From the NCBI RefSeq assembly GCF_000145035.1, contig NC_014387.1, forward strand, positions 2,532,001-2,596,000: DNA of 64,000 nt. Reading direction: 5' to 3'. The position numbers were made by a program, and so were the translations under genes. The notes beneath the pieces are model-generated. The model was given only the letters and a program-made list of their open reading frames with translations. It ran no database searches and was not told the DNA's origin. Below, piece after piece: positions 26,773-35,906 of the stretch; the first letter of the stretch is position 1, and the number at the start of each line of letters is the position of its first letter. This DNA comes from Butyrivibrio proteoclasticus B316 (lineage in GTDB: Bacteria > Bacillota > Clostridia > Lachnospirales > Lachnospiraceae).

Positions 26773-29718
26773 TTACTGCTGAGTAGCCTCTGCTGCTGCC
26801 TCTTTTTCTCTGTTCTTCTTAAAGTTCTTGCAGAAGATAAACATAAGGCAAAGCATAAGTGCTCCAAATACTACGTCAAGAACGATCATAAGAACCTTCC
26901 ATGAAGCCATACCTGTCTTGAGGTTCTCAGGTGCATAAGCACGGCTGTTAACTACAGTGTAGAGAATGTTCTTGGTAGCTTCACGCATAGCCTGCTGAGC
27001 TCCGTTTGTATCTCTGAACTGTACGTTGTTAGTCTGTGTAGGATAGTTAACAAGCATGCAGTCTGTACCATTTCTGATAGCCTGGTCTGATGACATGTAG
27101 CCATATACTCCGAAGTAGTCAGTAAGAACGAAGCCATTAAAGCCCCACTCATCTCTGAGGACTGTCTTAAGAAGTTCGCTGCAGCCACCTGCCCAACGGT
27201 TACCAATGTAGTTGAAGGAAGACATAACTGATGTCATCTCAACATTCTTAACTGAGATTTCGAAAGGCTTTAAGTAGATTTCACGAGCTGCCTGTTCATT
27301 AGTCCATGTGCAGAGCATGTCGCATCTGTTGCCTTCCTGGTCGTTGAATGCAAAGTGCTTAACGTAAGCATATACTCCGTTTGCCCATGAGCCCTTAGTA
27401 GCCTCAGAAGCAATCTTACCTGAGAGAACACCATCCTCTGAGTAGTACTCAAAGTTACGTCCTGCAAAGGCTGTTCTGTGAATGTTCATAGCTGGTGCAT
27501 ACCATCCGGATACATCCATCTCATTTGCCATCTTGCCGATGTAATCACCGAATGAATAAGCAAGATCTTTATTAAATGTTGCTGCAATTGTTACACCTAC
27601 AGGGAATCCAAGAGATCCAACACCTGTAAAGTTATTGTTGATACTTGCAGGGCCGTCACAGTCATTAGTACGAACCTTGCCGATAGAATCAACTGAGTTT
27701 GTCTGATATCCGCCAAGAGAAATAAGAGCGTTCATATCATCAAGTGACATGCTGTTAAGAAGCTCATCCCACTTAGCATCATCCTTAGCTACGCCACGAA
27801 GGTCCTTAAGTGTAAGGCTTGTTGTAGCGCCTGTTGTAACTGCTGCTGCGTTTGGATCCTCGTCAGCTGCTGTAGCCTCTGGTGTGAGGTAGTTGCTGAT
27901 GTTATAGAATGTAGCCTTAGCATCTGCAGGCATATTGTAATCTGTAGGAGCTGCTGTAGCCTTGGCATAATTAGCAAAGCCATCTGCTCTTGAAAGATAT
28001 TCAAGACCACCATTTGCAAAATCAAATGCGTTTGTAGCTGTAACCTTGTCGCTCTCTCTCTTGTTTGTTCCGTCATAAGTAACAGTTGTTCCAACTGAGT
28101 ATGTTTTGGAATCGATCACATTGTGAGAATCCTTGTTGATAGAGATCTCATAATCACCTGCATCAAGAACATATGCCTTAGCATTCTGGTAATCATAAGA
28201 AGCCATATCTTCTGCTGCAAAAGAGATAGTGATTGTCTCAGAAGCTCCAGGCTCAAGCATGGAAGTCTTGGCAAATTCTACAAGGTTTGCAGAAGCCTTC
28301 TCAATTCCGCCATTCTCATAAGGAGGATTGTAGTAAACCTCTACAACGTCCTTACCTGCAACTGAACCTGTATTTGTTACAGTAACATCAAAGGAAATTG
28401 TTCCGTTTGACTCTGTAATATCACCCATTGTCTGTTCAAAGGATGTGTATGAAAGTCCATATCCAAATGGATACTGAACAACGCTGTCATAATCAATGAG
28501 ACCTTCAACTGCTGCTGTCTCATAGAACTTGTAGCCAACATAGATGCCTTCAACATAGTTGATAAAGCTTACTTCTGCCTTGGTCTCAACCCCTGTAAAT
28601 CCTGTTGAAACATAGGCAAAATCTTCCATGTTTGTGTAGTTGAAGTCACCAAAGTTGTTCCACCATGGTGTTTCCTTCATGTTGTAAACATAAGTATCAA
28701 TAGTTCTACCTGATGGGTTAACTTCGCCGGCAACGATCTCACCAAGAGCCTTCATACCAACGTGTCCCATACCTGCTGCCCAGAGAACTGACTTGATCTG
28801 AGGATGATCCTTGATAAAGCCAAGCTCAAAAGCATTAGCTCCGTTATATACAAGGATAACTTTGTCGAAGTTAGCGCATACAAGGTCGATCATCTCTTCC
28901 TCTCTGTTTGTAAGCTGAAGATAGTGATCACCTGCATCCCAGTCGTTACCCTCGTTGAGAGCGTCGTCATAAGTACCTGCTGTATATGTAGTTCCATCCT
29001 TGAATGAACCATCTACAACAGCTGTCATGTTAGCTGGGAGGTCAGCACCCTCACCGCCTGAACGGCTGATAACGATCATAGCTGTATCTGAGTAGCTCTT
29101 TGCATTAGACATAAGTGAATCAGTGTAAAGAGATACATTTGGTTCAGGAAGTGTCCAATCCTGATTCCACATTCCAACTACAGGTCTGTCAGCCTTGTAG
29201 TCTGTATAGAACTTAGTAAGTTCTTCATTAGTCTCAATTCCTGCACTCTTAAGTGAAGTAAGAAGATCAATAGTGTCATAAGCATCGTTAAGAGCACCTG
29301 ATCCTGCCCCACCAAGAATTGGGTTTGTTGAAGCCCATCCAAAGACATTAAGCTTAGTGCCTGAAGCAACAGGAAGTGTATTTCCTTCATTTTCAAGAAG
29401 AACAATACCTTCTCTTGCAATATCCTGAGCAAGAACAGTTGTCTCGTCAGAAGTTTTCTGAGAAATTGTTCCACTTCCGCTGATAAGATCCATCATTGTG
29501 CTCATAGGTCCTGTCAGGATCATATTCACACAAACAACAATACCAGTGAGCATTGCAACAAGTGCAGTGCCTCTTACAAGCTTCTTGGTTGACTTTTTGA
29601 GTTTCATAACTGCGATCATGATAACGATAGCAACCGCAACTATGATACCAATAGCAATCAAATAAGACTTGATCGAATTGATGACGTTCATGACGTCGTC
29701 CATGTTGATAGATAACAT
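26773..29718 (-). CDS. Circularly permuted GH3 beta-glucosidase, membrane anchored
   Basis: This 981-residue enzyme has the GH3 domains in swapped order. The alpha/beta sandwich (C-terminal in normal GH3) comes first, followed by a fibronectin-III-like domain (TNTGSVAGKDVVEVYYNPPYENGGIEKA). The barrel comes last: GRNFEYYSEDGVLSGKIA, VKHFAFNDQEGNR and the nucleophile Asp in WGFNGFVLTDYFGVYG. Two membrane segments open the protein (IKSYLIAIGIIVAVAIVIMIAVM and TALVAMLTGIVVCVNMIL), and one closes it (VLMIVLDVVFGALMLCLMFIF) before a charged tail. Reversed GH3 order is known from Butyrivibrio beta-glucosidase. The ATG has GGGAGG nine bases upstream. The catalytic part is probably outside the membrane. 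Confidence 0.88.
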   Translation of the reverse strand: MLSINMDDVMNVINSIKSYLIAIGIIVAVAIVIMIAVMKLKKSTKKLVRGTALVAMLTGIVVCVNMILTGPMSTMMDLISGSGTISQKTSDETTVLAQDIAREGIVLLENEGNTLPVASGTKLNVFGWASTNPILGGAGSGALNDAYDTIDLLTSLKSAGIETNEELTKFYTDYKADRPVVGMWNQDWTLPEPNVSLYTDSLMSNAKSYSDTAMIVISRSGGEGADLPANMTAVVDGSFKDGTTYTAGTYDDALNEGNDWDAGDHYLQLTNREEEMIDLVCANFDKVILVYNGANAFELGFIKDHPQIKSVLWAAGMGHVGMKALGEIVAGEVNPSGRTIDTYVYNMKETPWWNNFGDFNYTNMEDFAYVSTGFTGVETKAEVSFINYVEGIYVGYKFYETAAVEGLIDYDSVVQYPFGYGLSYTSFEQTMGDITESNGTISFDVTVTNTGSVAGKDVVEVYYNPPYENGGIEKASANLVEFAKTSMLEPGASETITISFAAEDMASYDYQNAKAYVLDAGDYEISINKDSHNVIDSKTYSVGTTVTYDGTNKRESDKVTATNAFDFANGGLEYLSRADGFANYAKATAAPTDYNMPADAKATFYNISNYLTPEATAADEDPNAAAVTTGATTSLTLKDLRGVAKDDAKWDELLNSMSLDDMNALISLGGYQTNSVDSIGKVRTNDCDGPASINNNFTGVGSLGFPVGVTIAATFNKDLAYSFGDYIGKMANEMDVSGWYAPAMNIHRTAFAGRNFEYYSEDGVLSGKIASEATKGSWANGVYAYVKHFAFNDQEGNRCDMLCTWTNEQAAREIYLKPFEISVKNVEMTSVMSSFNYIGNRWAGGCSELLKTVLRDEWGFNGFVLTDYFGVYGYMSSDQAIRNGTDCMLVNYPTQTNNVQFRDTNGAQQAMREATKNILYTVVNSRAYAPENLKTGMASWKVLMIVLDVVFGALMLCLMFIFCKNFKKNREKEAAAEATQQ

Positions 29719-29835
29719 AATTTAACCTCCCTTTTTGTAATAGGAAATGATCTGGTCAGGATCATTACCTTTGTTGGGCTGCCATATTAATTATTCGTAG
29801 CAGCGCTTTACAATAGGAGATTAACACGCAAAAAT

Positions 29836-29870
29836 AAAGCGTGCCGTTTTTGTCATAAACGGTACGCTTT
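29836..29870 (-). terminator. Intrinsic terminator of the GGDEF signalling operon
   Basis: A 14-base stem (AAAGCGTGCCGTTT against AAACGGTACGCTTT, one wobble) with a seven-base loop is followed on the minus strand by ATTTTTG. It lies 50 bases past the GGDEF stop and 117 bases upstream of the permuted GH3 start. It ends the five-gene run that starts at 34839. Confidence 0.75.
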
Positions 29871-29920
29871 TTGTCATGAATTGCACACAATGCAAAAATA
29901 TATATTCAAGTCATTCCTTC

Positions 29921-31051
29921 TTAATCCCTCTGGGAGTGCTTTCTGACCTTCTCTTCATACATATTGTCATCCATATGTCTGAAGAAACTATCAGTATCAT
30001 CCTTGTCCGGATCAAATAAGGCATATCCAATAGACAGAGAAAGCTTATACTGTCTTCCTTCTGTGTCATTAAAAAGATCTACTTCGTTCCTGATGTTACT
30101 GATAATCTTCTGCATAGATTCATCCGAAGAGTCCTTCATCAAAAGAATGAACTCATCACCTGCAAACCTTACCGCAAGCGCCTTATCAGGTTTACTGAAT
30201 CTGATGACCCTGGCCACATCTATAAGCGCCTCATCACCAACAGAATGACCGTATGTATCATTTATTTTTTTAAAATAATCAACATCGATCATTATTCCGC
30301 CAAGCCTGCTGTTATGATCCTTGGCGTAACTCTCAAACAGATAATCCAGATATGCTCTGTTATACAAGCCTGTCAACGTATCAAGATAGGAAAACTCATT
30401 CTGCATCGCCATATACAAAGATGTGATACCTAATGCAAAAGATACCCACAACAGTGATACTCCATAGAAGAACACCTGTAGTAAGCATCCCATTATGATA
30501 GGCCCCATCATCAGGTATACAGGGAAAAACCTGACTTTTCCGTATCTTTTCTCATAAAGATTTATCTGGATCAAACTGTAGATCATATAACCCGCTTCAA
30601 CTACATAGAACATATAGCTAAAGGGCAGCCTGTGATACACATTATTTTCATCAATATAGAAAATGATAGGATAAAACATGTTGACTATTGTCAGCAAAAC
30701 CATGATGTCGCCGGGGATTACCACATACTTATATCTTTTCCTGATCCTGGCTCTTGACTGATACAGCTTAAACTCTGTAAACATGCACCAGCCCACAGCA
30801 AAAATAGGATTTACCGCAAAGCAGAAGGTATTGCCAATAAGAGATACCATCCTCGTAAATGCCCCAGGTATGCCATCACAATAAAACGTCAAAAAGTCCA
30901 CAATACACGCTATTGCCGAAATAGTGGCAATCAGTGTAAATACTTTAAATTCATCTCTTTTGGTAGATCTGAGAACGTGGCTACTGATAAGCATTGAAAT
31001 TATCATTATAAAGCCCACGAAATCAGCTATCGCAATGGCCAGCATATTCAT
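29921..31051 (-). CDS. Membrane diguanylate cyclase (GGDEF)
   Basis: The 376-residue protein makes cyclic di-GMP if active. The first ~200 residues are seven or so membrane segments (IADFVGFIMIISMLIS, VFTLIATISAIACIVDFL, VVIPGDIMVLLTIVNMFYPIIF and others), a 7TM sensor-like input. The GGDEF domain follows: LDTLTGLYNRAYLDYLF, GGIMIDVDYFKKINDTYGHSVGDEAL and the active-site loop RFAGDEF (A replaces the first G, a tolerated change). No RxxD inhibitory site is seen five residues upstream. Its ATG overlaps the kinase stop (ATGA), so it is the output gene of the two-component operon. Confidence 0.9.
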   Translation of the reverse strand: MNMLAIAIADFVGFIMIISMLISSHVLRSTKRDEFKVFTLIATISAIACIVDFLTFYCDGIPGAFTRMVSLIGNTFCFAVNPIFAVGWCMFTEFKLYQSRARIRKRYKYVVIPGDIMVLLTIVNMFYPIIFYIDENNVYHRLPFSYMFYVVEAGYMIYSLIQINLYEKRYGKVRFFPVYLMMGPIIMGCLLQVFFYGVSLLWVSFALGITSLYMAMQNEFSYLDTLTGLYNRAYLDYLFESYAKDHNSRLGGIMIDVDYFKKINDTYGHSVGDEALIDVARVIRFSKPDKALAVRFAGDEFILLMKDSSDESMQKIISNIRNEVDLFNDTEGRQYKLSLSIGYALFDPDKDDTDSFFRHMDDNMYEEKVRKHSQRD

Positions 31052-32364
31052 GCATTATTCCCCTTTGGAATCAACATTTTAAGCTCAAACCAATTATCAT
31101 TTAAATCAAAATTAAGTGTCCCATGATACTTTTCGATAGTATACCTGATACTCTTAAGTCCAAAACCGTGGTTACCCTTATCAGCCTTGGTTGTAACAGG
31201 ATATCCGTTTTTCAGGGTTATGGTATTCTCGCAGTAGTTATTGATCTGGATCAAAACAAAGTTCTTTTTCTGTGAAAGAGATAAGTGGATCAGTCTCTTC
31301 TCAGGATCATCAATCAGTGTAACACTCTCTATAGCGTTATCAAGAGCATTTCCAAAAATAGTACAGATATCCGCAACATGCATGAAATCGAGGATATCCC
31401 CGTCTGCAACGCATGTGATCTTGATATTATTGGCTCTGCAGTTCATCATCTTACCTGCAATGAGCGTGTCAAGAACACTGTTGCCTGTCTCAAGCTCAGG
31501 ACTATAGGATTCAAGTTCCTGTTCAAGTGAATCAATCCACTTTTTTCGCTCATCATCGCTCATCTCTGCCCGAAGTCCTGCAATCTGATGCTTGAGATCA
31601 TGATACTTCATATTGATAACTTCGAAGGTAGACTGATAGTTTCTGTATTTATCATACTGAGCCTTGAGCATAGAATGGATATTTCGCAGCTCTTTTTCCG
31701 CAAGAAGCTCACAGATCCTGCTCTGATACACATACAGGATCATGATGCCCGCAATATCTACCAGTGTTCTGATATAGAAGATATCAGCAGCAAGTCCTCC
31801 TGAAAAGGGAGTATTGCTAAATACAAAGCTAAGATTACTAAATGCAAATACCAAAATAGCAATCAGAACCGCTGCCCACAGCTCACGATTATTGATCTCC
31901 AGCTGAAAAACACCTCTTGTAATGCCCACTTCCATATAATGAGCCCATGTAAAAACAAGAAGATAAACTCCCACAAGTATCAAAAGCTGAACCCATAAGG
32001 AATCTGTTTTTCTCTTAAAAAAGCACGCCAGCTGCCATTCAAGAGACGCTGCAAGTTCGGCAAGAAGAAAAGCTCTGGCGCAATAATATCCAATAACATT
32101 CCTGCTGTCATCGCAGGTAAAAGCCATATATGCATACATCAGTCCAACAGCGATCAGCATACATGGAATCCAGAAAAATACCGGAAGTCCCTTAGTCAGA
32201 ACCAGAAACATACTCTGAACTATGAGACTTAAGATAGTAACAAGAACAAAGTCCTCATTTTTGACCTTGCGCTTCATAACCATACAATAAGTCAGACAGG
32301 CAAGCCACTCTGCAAGTGCGGTATATATTCTGGGAATATCCTGATAAATGTTCTCCATAATCAT
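31048..32364 (-). CDS. GHKL sensor histidine kinase (AgrC-like)
   Basis: This 438-residue kinase has an N-terminal membrane block of about six spans (DFVLVTILSLIVQSMFLVL, FFWIPCMLIAVGLMYAYMAF, VQLLILVGVYLLVFTWAHY and others). It is followed by a coiled dimerisation helix holding the phosphoacceptor in MKYHDLKHQIAGLRAEM, then an N box FGNALDNAIES and a G box NHGFGLKSI, as in the LytTR-associated GHKL family. The input signal is unknown; peptides are the usual ligand of AgrC-type kinases. It lies 5 bases after the LytTR regulator stop and overlaps the GGDEF gene. Confidence 0.9.
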   Translation of the reverse strand: MIMENIYQDIPRIYTALAEWLACLTYCMVMKRKVKNEDFVLVTILSLIVQSMFLVLTKGLPVFFWIPCMLIAVGLMYAYMAFTCDDSRNVIGYYCARAFLLAELAASLEWQLACFFKRKTDSLWVQLLILVGVYLLVFTWAHYMEVGITRGVFQLEINNRELWAAVLIAILVFAFSNLSFVFSNTPFSGGLAADIFYIRTLVDIAGIMILYVYQSRICELLAEKELRNIHSMLKAQYDKYRNYQSTFEVINMKYHDLKHQIAGLRAEMSDDERKKWIDSLEQELESYSPELETGNSVLDTLIAGKMMNCRANNIKITCVADGDILDFMHVADICTIFGNALDNAIESVTLIDDPEKRLIHLSLSQKKNFVLIQINNYCENTITLKNGYPVTTKADKGNHGFGLKSIRYTIEKYHGTLNFDLNDNWFELKMLIPKGNNA

Positions 32365-32369
32365 CCCAT

Positions 32370-33077
32370 TTATGGCAATGAAGCCATATAATCTGTTAGT
32401 GCAGTCATGAAATCATTCTTCCTGGCTCTGCTGATAAGAAGATTCTTGCCTGCAATTATACAGGAGCCATTCTCGACACCATCGACATACTTGAGGTTTA
32501 CAAGATAGCCCTTGTTACTTCTGAAAAAGTTATAGGGTGACAGCTGTTCCTCAAAATCTCCCATCTTGGCCCGTATAGTAAACTCTCCGCTTGTAGTATA
32601 GAAATTAAGGTTATGTCCTTCACTTTCTATATAGAAGATATTATCAATCTCAAGTTTCTTGACTCCGGATGGCATATCCACAGAAATGATCTTGGAGGGA
32701 GTTTTTTTGATCCTGCTGATAGCCCGCCCAAGCTTCTGTGAAAAAGCAAAATAGCTCACAGGCTTAAGAACATAGTCAAGAGCATCCACCTGATACCCCC
32801 TGATGGCATAATTGGTCATATTGGTTATGAACATAATGATCACGTCACTGTCAAGCTTTCTGATCTCTTCAGCAGCTGTCATTCCGTCCATAAGCTTCAT
32901 CTCAATATCCATCAGAATAATATCAAACTGTCCCTTATACCCATTTGTGATCTCATCGCCATCAGTAAACCTGGTTACTTTAAAATAGTTGCCACTTTCA
33001 GCCTGATACTGTTCGATGTACTCTATTAGCTGAGCTGCGTAAGAATCTTCGTCCTCAACAATTGCAAGCTGGAACAT
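32370..33077 (-). CDS. LytTR-family response regulator
   Basis: The 235-residue regulator has an N-terminal receiver: LAIVEDEDSY with acidic pocket residues, the phosphorylated Asp in FDIILMDIEMKLMDG, and the conserved Lys in YVLKPVSYFAF. The C-terminal LytTR DNA-binding domain starts near residue 140 (LEIDNIFYIESEGHNLNFYTTSGEF...RSNKGYLVNLKYVD). It should bind a paired direct repeat upstream of its targets. It lies 11 bases after the DUF4317 stop and 5 before the kinase. Confidence 0.94.
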   Translation of the reverse strand: MFQLAIVEDEDSYAAQLIEYIEQYQAESGNYFKVTRFTDGDEITNGYKGQFDIILMDIEMKLMDGMTAAEEIRKLDSDVIIMFITNMTNYAIRGYQVDALDYVLKPVSYFAFSQKLGRAISRIKKTPSKIISVDMPSGVKKLEIDNIFYIESEGHNLNFYTTSGEFTIRAKMGDFEEQLSPYNFFRSNKGYLVNLKYVDGVENGSCIIAGKNLLISRARKNDFMTALTDYMASLP

Positions 33078-33088
33078 ACTCTCTCCTA

Positions 33089-34225
33089 TTATTTGTTCAT
33101 GAAGGTACGAACATTTATGCCATTAACCTCAATATGGTCATCAACCGCAATTACGAGGCACTGCCTTCCGTCTACGATCCTTGATTCAACAAGATCAGTC
33201 CTGTCCGGATTAACCTTGATCACAACATCAGGTGTTTCAATGTCAAATTTCTTGGTATTAGCAATGTTGCTGGCCAGGAAAGAATCTGTCTCTTCGCCAC
33301 CGCACTTCTCATAGTTCTCATCAAAATAATCAAGTCTCTCCTGAGCTACTCCACTATCCATAAGAAGCTGCTTGACATCCTTCTTGGTAAGCTCAAGTGG
33401 TTCAGGATCACCTTCATGGTTCTCGATCATGTCGTTAAGATTATCATGGATATTTCTCATGATATCGTAGTCAGCATCATCGCCAATGGTATTCTGAACA
33501 ACCGCATCAAAAAGATCCTTCTGTTCCGGAGCAGAAATAGGAGCTCTTCCACCAAACATAGCTTCAACAAACTCAGGCTGAAGATCATCAGGCTTCTTGG
33601 TGAAATAGAGCATGTTGTGAATATCCATATCTCTTTCTATAAATGCGGGGAAAAGAAATCCCTTTGTAGGGCCTTCTACAATCCAGTCACGGAATCTGTC
33701 CTCAATTACATTCTTGGACTCATTGTATCCAAGGCCTGCCTTGGAAAGTTTAACAGGACAGATACTGCAGAGCATGTAATCATATATTTTCTCTGAAGCA
33801 TCCTCCATCTCTATTCCATCTCTTGTGATGCCCGGAATATCATATACTGCATGGACTACAATAATGTAATAATTCTCGCCATTTACATAATTTGCAATGA
33901 TCTTGTCGTAAAACTCTTCTAAGAGCTCGTCATCTTCGAGTCTTGAATTTCTGAGAGTCAAAAGAAAATCTTGAGTCCCTCCCGGCTGTTCCTGGTCCAG
34001 AGGGAACTCAAGACTAATAAGGTTCTTGCCGAAGGTACCTGCAAGTGTATGCTGGAAAATATCCAGATATTTGTACATCTCCTCCTCCGGAATCTGTCCG
34101 AAGGCCTTTCTAAAGGTAAGTCTCTTGTTCTTTTCATGATCAACATAGCATCCGCAAATGTGATCGATAGTGCATTTGTCTGGTGTAAACTGTTTCTTGA
34201 TTTCTAGTGTTTCTGCCTTATTCAT
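33089..34225 (-). CDS. DUF4317-family protein
   Basis: This 378-residue cytosolic protein matches DUF4317 by its start (MNKAETLEIKKQFTPDKCTIDHICGCYVDHEK) and by the conserved 'CSICPVKLSKAGLGYNE' and 'VGPTKGFLFPAF' style motifs. Its function is unknown. It has no membrane segment. A cluster of cysteines (ICGCYVD, LCSICPVKL) is notable for a possible metal or redox role, but that is inference. It lies 8 bases after the CheC-like gene and 11 before the LytTR regulator, so it is cotranscribed with the signalling genes. Confidence 0.85.
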   Translation of the reverse strand: MNKAETLEIKKQFTPDKCTIDHICGCYVDHEKNKRLTFRKAFGQIPEEEMYKYLDIFQHTLAGTFGKNLISLEFPLDQEQPGGTQDFLLTLRNSRLEDDELLEEFYDKIIANYVNGENYYIIVVHAVYDIPGITRDGIEMEDASEKIYDYMLCSICPVKLSKAGLGYNESKNVIEDRFRDWIVEGPTKGFLFPAFIERDMDIHNMLYFTKKPDDLQPEFVEAMFGGRAPISAPEQKDLFDAVVQNTIGDDADYDIMRNIHDNLNDMIENHEGDPEPLELTKKDVKQLLMDSGVAQERLDYFDENYEKCGGEETDSFLASNIANTKKFDIETPDVVIKVNPDRTDLVESRIVDGRQCLVIAVDDHIEVNGINVRTFMNK

Positions 34226-34233
34226 TTTAAGTA

Positions 34234-34839
34234 TTACTGTCCTTTATCCATAAATTTTTGGCACATATCCACTGCGAACTGCACCGGATATAATTGTACC
34301 ATGACGGAATCGATTAGGTCACCTATCGTCATCCTAAAAGCTATTTTAACAAACTTATCATAAGTGGTATCAAACATTTTTTCAAAGACTTTTATACTCT
34401 CTACATCAATCTGATTAACTATAGGTGTGCTGATATCTGTAGGCACTCCAAGCATAGATGAAAGAGATGTCGCACTTGTTCCCATCATCTGATTCATGGC
34501 TTCCGAAGCAGCCGATAAATGAAGTTCCGTAATCTCACCTGAAGTATTGGTGCCGTCTCCGCCCATCATAAGATCAGTCATGACTTTCACATCATGTTCT
34601 TTGAGGACAAGCACATTGTTGCCCTGAAGGCCTTTTACATAATGGATCTGAACGAAAATACAGGTTTTCTCGTAATCATCCAGCGCCTCACTTCTCTTGA
34701 TCATCTTAACGTTAGGAGTCGTGATATCAACCTTCCTATTGACCATCATACTCAGAGTGGTTGCGGAATTACCCATACTGATATTAGCGATTTCACCTAT
34801 GATATCTATCTGTTCCTGGGTTAAATTTAATTCTTCCAA
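34234..34839 (-). CDS. CheC/FliY-type CheY-P phosphatase
   Basis: This 201-residue protein has two copies of the CheC-phosphatase helix: EIANISMGNSATTLSMM near residue 16 and EAMNQMMGTSATSLSSML near residue 112. Each keeps the E-x2-N catalytic pair and a following Pro (TTPNVK, STPIVN). This is the two-site arrangement of CheC and of the N-terminal part of FliY. The FliN-like C-terminal domain of FliY is absent. No other flagellar or chemotaxis gene is adjacent, so the target could be CheY or the receiver of the neighbouring LytTR regulator. It is first in the five-gene run. Confidence 0.8.
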   Translation of the reverse strand: MEELNLTQEQIDIIGEIANISMGNSATTLSMMVNRKVDITTPNVKMIKRSEALDDYEKTCIFVQIHYVKGLQGNNVLVLKEHDVKVMTDLMMGGDGTNTSGEITELHLSAASEAMNQMMGTSATSLSSMLGVPTDISTPIVNQIDVESIKVFEKMFDTTYDKFVKIAFRMTIGDLIDSVMVQLYPVQFAVDMCQKFMDKGQ

Positions 34840-34973
34840 ATCAGCACCTCCTAAGGCTATATAGTAGAAAAACTCTAATCATATTTTAATATTTTAGTCG
34901 CCTGCTTGTAAAGAATGTTTACGCTTTACAGATAAAGCTTTATTGTTTTTTTATACTTTCGTTAATTCTTTTA

Positions 34974-35066
34974 TGATTACTTACTGATTACTTTTGATTA
35001 TTTAGTGAAGTTTTGTGATTTTTCACAATTCGGTTCCTGATTGTTTGTGATTATTTTTGATTGATT
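34974..35066 (+). promoter_or_regulatory. Helically phased TGATT array upstream of the fructose operon
   Basis: TGATT or TGAAG words start at 34974, 34985, 34995, 35006, 35016, 35038, 35048 and 35058, mostly 10-11 bases apart, plus one at 35062. A single turn is skipped near 35027. The spacing places every copy on one face of the helix, which fits a DeoR/FruR-family repressor binding as an array. The 34840-34973 part of this gap is AT-rich leader of the CheC-like gene and shows nothing else I can support. Confidence 0.6.
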
Positions 35067-35075
35067 ATGAGCTCA

Positions 35076-35081
35076 TATAAT
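35076..35081 (+). promoter_or_regulatory. -10 element of the fructose operon promoter
   Basis: A perfect TATAAT lies 64 bases before the DeoR-type ATG and ten bases after the last TGATT word. The -35 position (35053-35058, ATTTTT) matches the consensus poorly. The repressor array covers the -35 region, so array occupancy would block polymerase. Confidence 0.5.
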
Positions 35082-35144
35082 GTTATCATGCTCTTAGATT
35101 GGTAAAAGAGATATATCTTTTTCTATGACAACGGGGGAATTAAG

Positions 35145-35906
35145 ATGCTCACAAAAGAACGTCAGGACTTAATAGTTTCATATATAAATGAAAAAAACGC
35201 AGTAACAGTTGCTGAACTTATGGAAGAATTCGGAGCTTCGGCAGCCACGATCAGAAGAGATCTTACCAGTCTGCACGACGAAAAGAGGATCATCAAGGTA
35301 TTTGGAGGCGCCACATCTATTTCAGATACGGATGTGAATACCTTCGAGCCAAGCGTATCTGCCAAGTCTTCACTTAACATAGAGGAAAAGGAAGCAATCA
35401 GTAAGTACGCTGCATCTCTTATCCATGATGATGATTTCGTATATATAGATTCCGGTACCACTACCCTTGAGATGATCAAGTACATCACCAATACCAAGGC
35501 CAAGTACATCACAAACGGAATCGTTCACGCCAAGAAGCTTTTAGAGAAGGGACTTAACACAATGATCATCGGTGGCAGATGTAAACCTACAACGGAAGCC
35601 ATCATCGGTCCCGACTGTATTGAAGGGATCAGCAAGTATCACTTCACCAAAGCTTTCATGGGCACAAACGGGATTTCACTCCACGCAGGCTACACTACTC
35701 CTGATGTGGATGAAGCGCTGGTCAAGCAGGAAGCAGTCAAGCACGCTTATGTATCTTACATACTTGCTGACCACACTAAATTTGGCAAGGTGAGTTCAGT
35801 AACCTTTGCCGAGATACCTAACTGCTGCATCATTACTGACAGTGATGTTTCCAAGAATTACAGCAGTAAAACCATTATCAAGAATGTCAATGAGGAGAAA
35901 AAATGA
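35145..35906 (+). CDS. DeoR-family transcriptional regulator of the fructose operon
   Basis: The 253-residue repressor has an N-terminal winged helix (VTVAELMEEFGASAATIRRDLTSLHDEKRIIKVFGGA) and a DeoR C-terminal sugar-phosphate sensor domain (FVYIDSGTTTLEMIKYI, FTKAFMGTNGISLHAGYTTPD, VSYILADHTKFG). Fructose 1-phosphate is the expected inducer because the gene overlaps fruK by four bases (ATGA). It probably binds the phased TGATT array upstream and represses its own operon. Confidence 0.92.
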   Translation: MLTKERQDLIVSYINEKNAVTVAELMEEFGASAATIRRDLTSLHDEKRIIKVFGGATSISDTDVNTFEPSVSAKSSLNIEEKEAISKYAASLIHDDDFVYIDSGTTTLEMIKYITNTKAKYITNGIVHAKKLLEKGLNTMIIGGRCKPTTEAIIGPDCIEGISKYHFTKAFMGTNGISLHAGYTTPDVDEALVKQEAVKHAYVSYILADHTKFGKVSSVTFAEIPNCCIITDSDVSKNYSSKTIIKNVNEEKK

